The notes under the pieces were generated by a model. The model was not told the origin of the DNA, did not search any database, and saw nothing but the letters and a program-made list of their open reading frames with translations. 64,000 nucleotides of DNA from contig DATAKL010000004.1 of assembly GCA_036261625.1 (NCBI GenBank), forward strand, positions 104,817-168,816, given 5' to 3'. The stretch is from JAAXKN01 sp036261625 (GTDB lineage: Bacteria > Bacteroidota > Ignavibacteria > Ignavibacteriales > SURF-24). A program made the translations under genes and the position numbers. This document shows positions 8,734-16,981 of the stretch, one piece after another; positions within the stretch are counted from its first letter, which is position 1, and each line of letters starts with the position of its first letter.

Positions 8734-10077
8734 TTACTTTCCGTAACCTGTTACGCGTTCCCAGTCGGCGCGGGCAACGAGGTAATCATAAACTGCCTGT
8801 GCTTTATTTATCTTCGTAGTCGTAAGAGCCATCTGCGTATCAATGAGTTCTATCTGTGTGCCGAGGCCGTTTTTGTAGCGGACTTCAGAAATGCTGACAG
8901 CCCTGGCAGCCTGCTCCACACTTTTCTGCTGGGCTTCAATTCTTTTCTGCGCCTCCATCATCTTAAGGCGGGCGGCTTCAACCTGTATCTTTATTCCTTC
9001 AATCAGCTTGGCCCTTGTAAGCGAAACCTTGTCCTTGTCAATTACTGCCTGTTCTGTCCTGTATTTGGTCTGCAAACCGTTAAAAATAGGATAGCTGATC
9101 TGGAGGCCTACCAGGAAATTATTTGCCCAGTTATAGTTCTTAAACTGGAAAGTATTATCCTGTGTCTGGTACTGATAGGTACCGAATGCAGCCAGTGTCG
9201 GGAAATAATCGGCTCTCTGGATCTGAATGTTTTTCTCAAGAATGTTTTCCTGATCACCGAGCGCCTGCACCAGGCTGTTTTTTTCAACTGCATTCTGGCT
9301 TTCACTTTCAATTACTCCCTGCGGAAGCTCATCCATCTGAAGCGTTCCGGTAAGCTCAATATCCTGCTTTAAGTCCATACCCAGAAGAAACTTGAGCCCG
9401 TTTTTTGCCAGCTGAAGCGTGTTTTCGGCCTTGCTTACGGCAGGTTCTGTGTTTGAGACCTGCACTCCGGCCCTCAGGTAATCGAACTCGCTGGCCATAC
9501 CCTGCTCGTAAAGCTTACTTACGTTTTCATAGTTCGCCTTTGCGAGGTTGAGCCCCTGGCGGTTTACATCCAGCACCTGCTGAAGTAAAAGTACCCCATA
9601 GTAAGCTCTTTTTACAGAATCGACAACATTCTCCTGTGTTGCCTGAGTGCTGTGCTCGGTAAAGCTGCGGTACTCCTTGGCTATCTGTATTGCCGTATTT
9701 ACCTTTGCACTGAAGAGCACCTGGCTTGCTGTTATGCCTGCCGTATAGCTATTATTTGATCCCAGGCTCATTTTCTGCGTAACCCCGCTTTTGTTAAAAG
9801 GAGTATTCGGGGGCAGGAAGAGCACGGGAAGTTCAATGTTTCTTGAATAGTTTGCCGAAAAACTAACCTGAGGCAGTGCATTTCCATAAGCCTCACTGAT
9901 CTGCGCTTCGGATTTTGCCAGATCCTGGTTGGATATCTGTATATCTTTATTTTTCTGAAGCGCCATCGTGACGGCATCGTTCAGAGAAATCTTCAGCTTT
10001 CCTCCTGAAGAACCCGTTGTCTGAGCATATAAACCGCCAACAAACAGTACTAAAACTAACAATATGCTTTTTTTCAC
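8734..10077 (-). CDS. TolC family outer-membrane efflux channel
   Basis: This 447-residue outer-membrane protein has a signal peptide (MKKSILLVLVLFVGGLYAQ) followed by two similar halves rich in heptad helices. Motifs include LNDAVTMALQKNKDI and YEQGMASEFDYLRAGVQV in the first half, and EVRYKNGLGTQIELIDTQMAL in the second. The trimeric beta-barrel and alpha tunnel give the exit duct of the RND system encoded next to it. The start codon is GTG at 10075-10077, preceded by a good AAGGAG site 5 nt upstream. The gene begins 22 bp after tetR, so the two are probably co-transcribed. Confidence 0.93.
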   Translation of the reverse strand: MKKSILLVLVLFVGGLYAQTTGSSGGKLKISLNDAVTMALQKNKDIQISNQDLAKSEAQISEAYGNALPQVSFSANYSRNIELPVLFLPPNTPFNKSGVTQKMSLGSNNSYTAGITASQVLFSAKVNTAIQIAKEYRSFTEHSTQATQENVVDSVKRAYYGVLLLQQVLDVNRQGLNLAKANYENVSKLYEQGMASEFDYLRAGVQVSNTEPAVSKAENTLQLAKNGLKFLLGMDLKQDIELTGTLQMDELPQGVIESESQNAVEKNSLVQALGDQENILEKNIQIQRADYFPTLAAFGTYQYQTQDNTFQFKNYNWANNFLVGLQISYPIFNGLQTKYRTEQAVIDKDKVSLTRAKLIEGIKIQVEAARLKMMEAQKRIEAQQKSVEQAARAVSISEVRYKNGLGTQIELIDTQMALTTTKINKAQAVYDYLVARADWERVTGYGK

Positions 10078-10099
10078 TTTATCTCCTTAATAGTACAGT

Positions 10100-10729
10100 C
10101 TACTTGATTAAAATTCCGTTAAATAAAACGTCCAGTACAAAATTCACGTGCTCATCAATGTTTGAGCGGTCAATCGCCTTCCTTTTGAGCAGCGTCGTGA
10201 CATAGGGGAATACCAGAGTGTGGTAAAGAAGACGCAGGTGCTCGGCATTGAAATTCCTGACTTCCCTGTTTTCAATCCCCTCTTTAATTCTTTTCTTCAA
10301 AATATCTTCTATCTGACAATTCTTATCCTTAAAACAGTCGTGACTTAAATGCACGGGCTTTTCGCCAATCCCCGTAAAAACACTCACCATGAGCATCAGT
10401 TCATCCTTGTTCTCCACAAAAAACTCAAAAATACTCCTGGTATAAGACTTCAGAAACTCAATAAGCCCTTTAGTGCGCTCATCCGTAGCTGCAACCACTT
10501 CCAGATTGGTATCCAGAATGGATTCAATAATGCTTTTGAAGATCTCTTCCTTGTTCTGGAAATAATTGTATATCGTACCGATCCCGAACTCGGAACTGGT
10601 AGCAATATCTTCCAGGGTAGCATTGGAAAATCCCTTCTCGGCAAAGAGCCTGGCTGCAGATTTGAGAATCTCCTGCTTCCTTTGCAGGCGTTCTCTTTCT
10701 TTCCTGCCCAATTTGTTGATATCTTCCAT
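10100..10729 (-). CDS. TetR/AcrR family transcriptional regulator
   Basis: This 209-residue DNA-binding repressor is the first gene of the efflux operon. The N-terminal helix-turn-helix is clear: ILKSAARLFAEKGFSNATL, then EDIATSSEFGIGTIYNYF and NKEEIFKSII (about residues 21-69). The C-terminal ligand domain is divergent and contains a Cys pair (HDCFKDKNC). It probably represses its own operon: the promoter deduced upstream has its -10 box exactly in the spacer of a perfect 8-bp inverted repeat (10759-10780). The inducing compound is unknown. Confidence 0.92.
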   Translation of the reverse strand: MEDINKLGRKERERLQRKQEILKSAARLFAEKGFSNATLEDIATSSEFGIGTIYNYFQNKEEIFKSIIESILDTNLEVVAATDERTKGLIEFLKSYTRSIFEFFVENKDELMLMVSVFTGIGEKPVHLSHDCFKDKNCQIEDILKKRIKEGIENREVRNFNAEHLRLLYHTLVFPYVTTLLKRKAIDRSNIDEHVNFVLDVLFNGILIK

Positions 10730-10758
10730 TTTTTAACCGTTAATGTAAAATGATAATT

Positions 10759-10795
10759 CGAATACAAAAATATGTATTCGCGAGATGAATGTCAA
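10759..10795 (-). promoter_or_regulatory. promoter with overlapping operator for the tetR efflux operon
   Basis: On the minus strand TTGACA (10790-10795) is followed after exactly 17 bp by TATTTT (10767-10772), 38 bp before the tetR ATG. The -10 box is the spacer of a perfect inverted repeat, CGAATACA (10759-10766) and TGTATTCG (10773-10780). A repressor bound there would block polymerase, as expected for TetR autoregulation. The rest of the 344-bp gap (10796-11073) shows nothing else I can name. Confidence 0.6.
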
Positions 10796-11073
10796 TTCAC
10801 CTGAATATATTCCTTATTCATTTTACGAATTTCCATTCACTTTTTGAAAAAACTCTTCAATAGTAACTGAATTGAAGGTTTTCTTTATGAAAAATTATTA
10901 TAGTGCAAAAATATAAGAGGGGGCCGGGTTTCAAATAGGATATCGGCCAAATGCAGAAATCAGCCGGTAAGAATGCAAAATGCTTATGCCGGATTCCTCA
11001 TGTGTTGGATGGAGAAGTATAAGGGCATCACTGCCGGCTGCGGCAATAGGCCCTGATAATCAGAGGTTTGCTC

Positions 11074-12027
11074 TTAAAAACTGTAAAGCAGGCTCACCGA
11101 AGAGTAAGAAGGGCTGTAGAATGGAAGAACTGAAAAGCCTCCTTTATTTTCCCGGCCTTTTTCTCCCTTAACTTCCCCATTTTCGGGGGCAACGATATTG
11201 CCAAAAGTGTACCCTATCAGCACTCCAAGCGGAAAGTCGCTTGCCCAGTGCATCCCCTTCGACATTAGTCCCAGACCCAGGCCGCCCAGAACGATGTAAC
11301 CCGCCGGTCTTATCCATTTATACTCAGGATAATTGTTTGCAAGCACCGTAAAGGTAAGAGCGGCCGTAGTAATGTGCCCCGAGGGGAAAGCGTAATACCT
11401 GGGCTGATTTTTCTGGTATTTGGAGGGGTTAGGGAAAAGCCTCCATTCTCCGGCATCATTTGAAGAGACTTCGGGGCTCTGACGGCCGGTAATCCTTTTA
11501 AGCACCTGCACCATAATGCCGCTTGCAAGAATGCCTTCTGCCAGGTTGCCGGCAGTCTTAAGCGCCCTCTCATCACCTGCCGAAAGTCCGTATAATGAAA
11601 GAGCCCCGGCAAGAAGGAAATGATATCTCCCGTCGCCGGTTTTAACCATTATATCGGAAAGATGATTATAATTATCCGACCTGTTGACCATTGAATGGCT
11701 CCAGGAGCCGAGAGGTTCATCGGCAATCATAAGAGCCCCTGTTGCAGCTGCAAGCCCTGCAATGATGGGCAGGGCGCTCGTAGAAAAGCTCTTCTTGAAG
11801 AATGAATAGTAGTCCTCGGGTAATCGTGTAACCATCTGGTGCCATGGCGTTATCTCTGCGCTGTCCCTTAAACCGCCTTCAGCCAATGGCACCTTAAAGG
11901 TGATGGAATCTTCCCTGGCAGCAATGAGCGAATCAGGTTCCACTGACTTCAGAGCAGTTAAATTACCGGCATGTATGTCACTTAGGAAAATCAGCAATGT
12001 AAATAAAACAGAATAGATTTTATTCAT
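11074..12027 (-). CDS. PAP2 family phosphatase (tandem copy 1)
   Basis: This 317-residue protein has a signal peptide-like N-terminus and a C-terminal PAP2 domain. Motifs are VLKRITGRQSP (C1-like), FPSGHITTAA (C2, catalytic His) and LMSKGMHWASDFPLG (C3, His and Asp). In C3 the usual Ser-Arg is Ser-Lys. Family members are lipid phosphatases or haloperoxidase-like enzymes acting at or outside the inner membrane. It is clearly paralogous to the next gene upstream (shared YPEYKWI, TGRQSP, PSGHI and GYxFG segments), which starts 74 bp before it. The substrate is unknown. Confidence 0.85.
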   Translation of the reverse strand: MNKIYSVLFTLLIFLSDIHAGNLTALKSVEPDSLIAAREDSITFKVPLAEGGLRDSAEITPWHQMVTRLPEDYYSFFKKSFSTSALPIIAGLAAATGALMIADEPLGSWSHSMVNRSDNYNHLSDIMVKTGDGRYHFLLAGALSLYGLSAGDERALKTAGNLAEGILASGIMVQVLKRITGRQSPEVSSNDAGEWRLFPNPSKYQKNQPRYYAFPSGHITTAALTFTVLANNYPEYKWIRPAGYIVLGGLGLGLMSKGMHWASDFPLGVLIGYTFGNIVAPENGEVKGEKGRENKGGFSVLPFYSPSYSSVSLLYSF

Positions 12028-12100
12028 AGTCTCAAATGGTTAGTTATAAATGTCTCAAACATACACTCAATCAATCCACCCTGTCTTAAGGGTACAACTT

Positions 12101-13126
12101 CTAAAATGACACGGAAAGGCTCAGTCCGTTAGCCTGAGGACTCAGATAAGGGAAAAGACCCACCTCAATTTCTTTCTTCTTGTCCTTAGTCTTCTTTACA
12201 GGTACAATTTCAGGGTGGGCAATCATCTTGCCGAATGCATACCCCAAAGCAATTCCCAGAGGATAATCGCTGTACCAGTGAATGCCCTTATTTGCCATTC
12301 CGATGCAGATTAAAGCCCCGAGCGAGTAGCTGACCGGCTTAATCCATTTATATTCGGGATAGTTTTCTGCAATTACCACAAAAGCAGCCATTGAAGTGGC
12401 AATGTGGCCCGACGGGTAGGCGTCATATTCCGGCACATGCTTATGGTATTTTATCTGGTTCGGAAAAAAACGCCATACGCCTCCGGACTGGCTGGAAACA
12501 TAAGGACTCTGGCGGCCCGTCATGTGTTTTAAGACCTGCACGACAGCCCCGGAGGCCAGGACAGCCTCTACTATCTGGCTGGCTGTCCTGAGGGCTCTGT
12601 TGTTACTGCCTATAAAGCCGTAGGCGGCAAAACCTGCGGCAAGGGCAAACTGGGTCCGTCCGTCGCCGATCTCGGTAAAAATGTCGCTCCAGTTTTTGGC
12701 AAACGTACTGCTTTTATATATTTTGTGCGAAGCCTGCCATGTAATGTCATCGGCCAGAATCAACTGCGCTGTAAGCGTAAAGATCCCGGCAAAGAGGGGG
12801 AGCTTGTCTTTGGTCAGTTCACTTCCGTAGTATCTCACATAATCCCCCGGAATGTTCGAAATCATCTCGTACCATTTGGGGACATAATCCTGCATGGGGG
12901 CTTCAGAAAGTGTTCTTTCACCAGCAAATTTATCTTTTGAAATTAAGCCTTCAGACAAAGTGGAGTCAGAACCCACGGGAATCCTTCTTGCCTGAGCTTC
13001 ATCTTTTTCTGTTACTATAAGTGTGTCGGACAGGCATATGGAATCTTCTGCGGATAATACAGAGGGATATGATGATGCAGATATTAATATTATTGCGGCT
13101 ATACAGCGTAAATATCCTGTTCTCAT
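12101..13126 (-). CDS. PAP2 family phosphatase (tandem copy 2)
   Basis: This 341-residue paralogue of the preceding phosphatase has a signal peptide. Its PAP2 motifs are VLKHMTGRQSP, YPSGHIATSMA (catalytic His) and GMANKGIHWYSDYPLG. The third motif has Asn-Lys where the family normally has Ser-Arg, while the His and Asp remain. The extra N-terminal 100 residues carry no motif I recognise. ATG at 13126 is preferred over a TTG two codons upstream. The two genes look like a tandem duplication that has diverged. They are followed by no terminator I can see. Confidence 0.83.
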   Translation of the reverse strand: MRTGYLRCIAAIILISASSYPSVLSAEDSICLSDTLIVTEKDEAQARRIPVGSDSTLSEGLISKDKFAGERTLSEAPMQDYVPKWYEMISNIPGDYVRYYGSELTKDKLPLFAGIFTLTAQLILADDITWQASHKIYKSSTFAKNWSDIFTEIGDGRTQFALAAGFAAYGFIGSNNRALRTASQIVEAVLASGAVVQVLKHMTGRQSPYVSSQSGGVWRFFPNQIKYHKHVPEYDAYPSGHIATSMAAFVVIAENYPEYKWIKPVSYSLGALICIGMANKGIHWYSDYPLGIALGYAFGKMIAHPEIVPVKKTKDKKKEIEVGLFPYLSPQANGLSLSVSF

Positions 13127-13339
13127 TTTCAATCCGGATTAATAATTCAAGATACATTGTAGTCACATTTACACAAAAACTGACGGGGTAGGCCTATTTT
13201 ATAATATAAACCTTTAACTTACATCCGCCAGACTATGAATTAATTTTCCCGATATTTTTCGCCGCATATCCTCTTAAATAGCTTTTCAGGAGAATATTTC
13301 TTCGGCATAAAAAAAATAATGCACAATCAGCAAAAAAAT

Positions 13340-13368
13340 TTGACACTCTGATTTTATTAAAATATAAT
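13340..13368 (+). promoter_or_regulatory. consensus sigma-70-like promoter for the CHRD gene
   Basis: TTGACA (13340-13345), a 17-bp spacer, then TATAAT (13363-13368): a perfect match to the bacterial housekeeping consensus in the 521-bp gap before the CHRD gene. Transcription from about 13375 would give a leader of about 280 nt. Confidence 0.65.
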
Positions 13369-13390
13369 ATTATTAAGAGGGGGCGAAAAA

Positions 13391-13411
13391 ATGACCTCAG
13401 AGAAAAGCTAA
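13391..13411 (+). CDS. possible six-codon leader ORF (MTSEKS)
   Basis: About 16 nt after the predicted transcription start, AGAGGGGG is followed at normal spacing by ATG and five more sense codons, then TAA. It would be the first translated frame of the long CHRD leader. Translation is inferred only from the ribosome-binding site. It could be chance. Confidence 0.3.
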   Translation: MTSEKS

Positions 13412-13468
13412 TCTTACATGAACTTTTCCAACAATGTTTTTCAAATTTTTTACAAAAGCCATGCAGCA

Positions 13469-13501
13469 ATATCTGAAATTATACTGCAGAAAATCAGATA
13501 T
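13469..13501 (+). other. hairpin in the CHRD gene leader
   Basis: ATATCTGA (13469-13476) pairs with TCAGATAT (13494-13501) across a 17-nt loop, in the middle of the predicted leader transcript. It is not a terminator. The rest of 13133-13653 is AT-rich, with no convincing gene. Confidence 0.3.
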
Positions 13502-13653
13502 AAAAGGCATGTCTGTACTTAGTCACTTTGCCCTTTTCAGGTCCCGTTAACATTCCAAAACCTGAAGCCGGCACTCAAAAAGAGGGGTTAGAAACCTTCA
13601 GATCAAATGAATAGATATTAGAGGAATTGCTAAAAACAAAAGGAGGAATGTCA

Positions 13654-16239
13654 ATGAAAAGCAAGGGCGCGTTAGTTTACATCTTATTCCTGTTCATTTT
13701 TCTTTCACAGGCAGCACTGGCTCAGGTTCATTTTACAGCCAGACTAACCGGAATGCAGGAGGTCCCGTCAGATACATCAAAGGCAACGGGAACAGCGGCC
13801 TTTACACTTACAGATGAAGGCCTGACTTATATAATAGCTGTCGACAGCATCGGGAAAATTACCGGTGTAGAATTTCACTACGGAGCACCGGGCGACACCG
13901 GGAGTGTGTTCAGATCAATTCTGTCCGATTTTAAGGGAAACATTGCATACGGGGTCTGGAAAGCAGATGACTCAACACCGCTGACCGGGGATATAATAAA
14001 TGCACTGTTAACCGGGAAAGTCTATCTGAACGTGTCTACTGAAGCCTATCCCCAGGGTGAAATAAGAGGACAGGTTCTCGCAACCTCAGGCACCAGCCTC
14101 AGCACCGTGCTTTCACAAGACCAGGAAGTGCCCGCTGTGGTAAATTCTGTCGGCTCCGGTACAGGATCATTTCTTCTGACAGATCAGGGACTTGTATATT
14201 CAATTACAATAAACGGCTTAAGTGATATAACAGAAGCACATTTCCACTTAGGCACAATTGGCGTAAGCGGCGACGTAATTAGACCTGTTACAATTGCCAA
14301 CAACAGGGCCGTGGGTATCTGGTCGAAAACAGATGCCTCAGATCCCCTTACCGACAGGTGGATTACAGCACTCCTTACAGACAGCGTTTATTTTAATGTT
14401 CACACCAAAACGAATCCCGATGGTGAAATAAGAGGACAGGTTCACCTCGATGGCGGCATCGGCTTCTATGCGAACATGACAGGAAGCCAGGAGGTCCCTA
14501 CGGTAAATACAACCTCCAAGGCCACGGGATATTTTGTACTTACAAATAAGGGTCTTACATTCAACATTACTGTCGATACGAAGGACTCAATAATTGCAGC
14601 CCAGTTCTACAAGGCTCCTGCCGGAATGATAGGCGGCGTAGTCAGAACACTCAACGAATTAAAAGGAAAAACAGCCCAGGGCATCTGGAAATTTGACGAC
14701 CCCGAACCGCTTTCGGCCGAAATACTTTCTGAGCTCCTCAAAGGCAACGTCTATATCAATATGATGACTGCCAAGAACCCCACCGGTGAAGTAAGGGGTC
14801 AGCTTACAATGATAAACGGAAGCATGTTCACGGCAAACCTTTCACCCGCACAGGTGCGCCCTGATAATCCCGCTGATACTCCCAAGAACCAGGCCGGAAC
14901 AGGAACAGCTGTCTTTTATTTTACAAATGAAGGCCTCGCCTTCAATATCAGCCTTGCTAATGCAGACACACTTAAATCTGCTCACCTGGTGACGGGCAAA
15001 ATAGGCAAGAACGGCACAATAGTTAAAGGCATAAGGGAGTTTGTACGCTATACTGCAAACGGCGTGTGGACATATACCGACACACTGCAGACTCTTACCC
15101 CCGATCTTATAAGCAAGCTCTTTAAAGGCGAGATTTATCTGAACGTCCGCACAAAGGTTGATACTCTTGGCGGACTCAGGGGGCAGCTGCTTTTGACCAA
15201 CGGCACCAACTTCAGAGCCAATCTCACAGGAAGCCAGCAGGTGCCGAAAGTTGCTACAAACGCTAAAGGCACCGGAAGCTTTACCCTTACAAATGAAGGC
15301 CTTGCATATAAGATAACTGTCGACAGCATTGTCATCTCCGGCGCCCATTTCCACCTGGGAGAACCCGGCGTCTCGGGAGGTGTGGTTAAGGATATTATAG
15401 CCGACTTTGTGGGCAATACGGCAACGGGAATCTGGAGAACTACAGGCAACCAGGCCTTGACACCGGACCTGATAAAAGCCCTTATGACCGGGAAACTGTA
15501 CTTCAGCGTTCATTCACCCGGAAAACCGATGGGTGAACTGAGAGGACAGATTGTGCTTAACGGCGGATGGGGCTTCAACGCTTATCTGGACGGAACCCAG
15601 GAAGTCCCCGCCATTGCAACCACCGCCCAGGGCAATGCGTCACTGACACTTACACCGGCCGGACTCATTTACGACGCCACGCTGACGGGTCTTAATCCCA
15701 CTTCACTCGGCATCTACAAGGGTCCTGAGGGTCAGAATGGAAGCCTCGTTCACAGCGTAAGCTCCGACTTTAAGACCAGAACTGTTTCAGATGTATGGCT
15801 TACAATGGGAAGCGACTCGCTTGATTTCGATAACTTTGCTACGCTATTCGTAGATGGACAGGGGCTCTATTTCAATGCTGCAACTGCACAGAACCCGAAT
15901 GGCGAGATCAGGGGACAGATTGTAAAACTCATCGAAAAGGTCAATGTTTCAACTGCTGAAAGACCTCAGAGTCCAAAAACCTTCTCGCTCGGGCAGAATT
16001 ACCCGAACCCGTTCAACCCTTCAACTTCAATCCGCTTCACATTACCCAATAGCGGACTTGTAAATCTGACAATTTACAACATGCTGGGTCAAAGGGTTGC
16101 AACACTTATGGACAGGCAGATGAATGCCGGGAGCTACGAAGTTAAATTTGACGCCTCCAGGCTTCCAAGCGGAATGTATTTATACAGGCTTTCTGCCGGC
16201 GATAACGTTTCAGTAAAGAAAATGATGCTGCTCAAGTAG
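13654..16239 (+). CDS. secreted six-CHRD-repeat protein with T9SS sorting domain
   Basis: This 861-residue exported protein has a signal peptide (MKSKGALVYILFLFIFLSQAALA). Six CHRD domains begin near residues 25, 149, 270, 391, 519 and 640. Each starts like FTARLTGMQEVP and ends like GEIRGQV, with a W or G-I-W core. The fourth copy is the most divergent (it has AQVRPDN in place of the QEVP turn). From about residue 775 follows a type IX secretion C-terminal signal (LGQNYPNPFNPSTSIRF, then GMYLYRLSAG). CHRD domains occur in animal chordin and in bacterial surface proteins; their molecular role in bacteria is not known. I chose ATG 13654 because AAAGGAGG lies 7 nt before it; starts at 13627 (TTG) and 13648 are too close to that site. 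It is followed by a terminator at 16267. Confidence 0.9.
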   Translation: MKSKGALVYILFLFIFLSQAALAQVHFTARLTGMQEVPSDTSKATGTAAFTLTDEGLTYIIAVDSIGKITGVEFHYGAPGDTGSVFRSILSDFKGNIAYGVWKADDSTPLTGDIINALLTGKVYLNVSTEAYPQGEIRGQVLATSGTSLSTVLSQDQEVPAVVNSVGSGTGSFLLTDQGLVYSITINGLSDITEAHFHLGTIGVSGDVIRPVTIANNRAVGIWSKTDASDPLTDRWITALLTDSVYFNVHTKTNPDGEIRGQVHLDGGIGFYANMTGSQEVPTVNTTSKATGYFVLTNKGLTFNITVDTKDSIIAAQFYKAPAGMIGGVVRTLNELKGKTAQGIWKFDDPEPLSAEILSELLKGNVYINMMTAKNPTGEVRGQLTMINGSMFTANLSPAQVRPDNPADTPKNQAGTGTAVFYFTNEGLAFNISLANADTLKSAHLVTGKIGKNGTIVKGIREFVRYTANGVWTYTDTLQTLTPDLISKLFKGEIYLNVRTKVDTLGGLRGQLLLTNGTNFRANLTGSQQVPKVATNAKGTGSFTLTNEGLAYKITVDSIVISGAHFHLGEPGVSGGVVKDIIADFVGNTATGIWRTTGNQALTPDLIKALMTGKLYFSVHSPGKPMGELRGQIVLNGGWGFNAYLDGTQEVPAIATTAQGNASLTLTPAGLIYDATLTGLNPTSLGIYKGPEGQNGSLVHSVSSDFKTRTVSDVWLTMGSDSLDFDNFATLFVDGQGLYFNAATAQNPNGEIRGQIVKLIEKVNVSTAERPQSPKTFSLGQNYPNPFNPSTSIRFTLPNSGLVNLTIYNMLGQRVATLMDRQMNAGSYEVKFDASRLPSGMYLYRLSAGDNVSVKKMMLLK

Positions 16240-16266
16240 AAAGTGAGACCTCTACAAGCAGATTTT

Positions 16267-16294
16267 AGGGCGGCCAAAGTGCCGCCCTTTCTTT
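16267..16294 (+). terminator. Rho-independent terminator after CHRD gene
   Basis: AGGGCGGC (16267-16274) pairs with GCCGCCCT (16281-16288) around a 6-nt loop, followed by a T-rich run. Confidence 0.85.
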
Positions 16295-16301
16295 TATTTC
16301 T

Positions 16302-16361
16302 TACCGTTGAACGTCGAACGCGTGCCCGCCTCTCTCTCTGGCGAGGTAGAACGTTGAACGT
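16302..16361 (+). repeat. left arm of 60-bp inverted repeat around the DinB gene
   Basis: This arm matches the reverse complement of 16861-16920 at 54 of 60 positions by eye, including a perfect 29-bp core (16319-16347) rich in CT dinucleotides. It ends 4 bp from the DinB stop codon and starts a few bases after the CHRD terminator. It carries the word GAACGTTGAAC. Confidence 0.85.
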
Positions 16362-16365
16362 TACC

Positions 16366-16815
16366 TCACCTTCTATAGAACACATAATCCGTCACGGGAG
16401 GCACGGCATCAGCTTTTCTAAGAAGCATTGCTATCTGTGCACGGTGGTATGTGGAGTGATTAATGACGTGCGAGAGTATATCCTCAACAGTGTTCTGGTA
16501 ATGCTCCCCTTTCGAATTCACGTAAGAAATCTTTTCAGAAAACCCTTCCTCGGTAAGCGCCTCCAGAAACTTCAGCCAGTCGGAAGAACTTTCCTTTGAA
16601 ATCTTAATGCACCCTTCAATAGAATCGTTATTCCAGAACTCGAAGATGATCTTATTATTCCGTATCCTGTCGAGCCAGAGTTTCTGCACGCTGATGATGT
16701 GGCTGAAAAGCCTGGTCACCTCATCGGAGTTTTCCAGAGGCTGCATAAAGGCTTCGAGCACCTGATTATTTGCCCATTCGTTATACCTGAAGAGCTTTAT
16801 AAAGTATTCCTTCAT
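16366..16815 (-). CDS. DinB family protein
   Basis: This protein of 149 residues has a DinB/YfiT-like four-helix fold. It starts MKEYFIKLFRYNEWANNQVL, has the first metal-binding His in LFSHIISVQKLW, and ends with HVINHSTYHRAQIAMLLR, which carries the other two His ligands. DinB-like proteins are metal-dependent and often act as thiol (for example bacillithiol) transferases or DNA-damage-induced proteins. The exact reaction here is unknown. A start four codons upstream (16827) is possible; MKEYF is the usual family start. The gene and its short leader are tightly bracketed by a 60-bp inverted repeat. Confidence 0.8.
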   Translation of the reverse strand: MKEYFIKLFRYNEWANNQVLEAFMQPLENSDEVTRLFSHIISVQKLWLDRIRNNKIIFEFWNNDSIEGCIKISKESSSDWLKFLEALTEEGFSEKISYVNSKGEHYQNTVEDILSHVINHSTYHRAQIAMLLRKADAVPPVTDYVFYRR

Positions 16816-16860
16816 AAGTAATCCCATTCTTTTTAATAAAACTTACTACAATTTGGGGAG

Positions 16861-16920
16861 AGGTTCAACGTTCAACCTCGCCAGAGAGAGAGGCGGGCAC
16901 GCGTGCGAAGTTCGATGGTA
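16861..16920 (-). repeat. right arm of 60-bp inverted repeat around the DinB gene
   Basis: This is the inverted copy of 16302-16361 with a perfect 29-bp core at 16875-16903. It lies 45 bp upstream of the DinB start and immediately before the terminator of the neighbouring glycosidase gene. No target duplication or transposase is visible. Confidence 0.85.
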
Positions 16921-16926
16921 AAAAAC

Positions 16927-16958
16927 AAAAAAGGGCGCTTTTGGGGGCGCCCTTTTTT
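16927..16958 (-). terminator. Rho-independent terminator after GH13 gene
   Basis: AAAAAAGGGCGC (16927-16938) pairs with GCGCCCTTTTTT (16947-16958) around an 8-nt loop. The A/T flanks make it usable in both directions. Confidence 0.85.
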
Positions 16959-16981
16959 GTAGAAATTATTTTATAGAATTG

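Noticed and set aside
13233..13469. 78-residue frame in the CHRD leader, opposite strand
   Set aside because: AT-rich low-complexity sequence with no ribosome-binding site; overlaps the consensus promoter.
14842..15513. 223-residue frame antisense to the CHRD gene
   Set aside because: It is the reverse of a strongly coding, repeat-bearing gene; it has no motif, signal peptide or ribosome-binding site.
16302..16920. Insertion sequence
   Set aside because: The repeat arms enclose only a DinB gene; there is no transposase and no target duplication.
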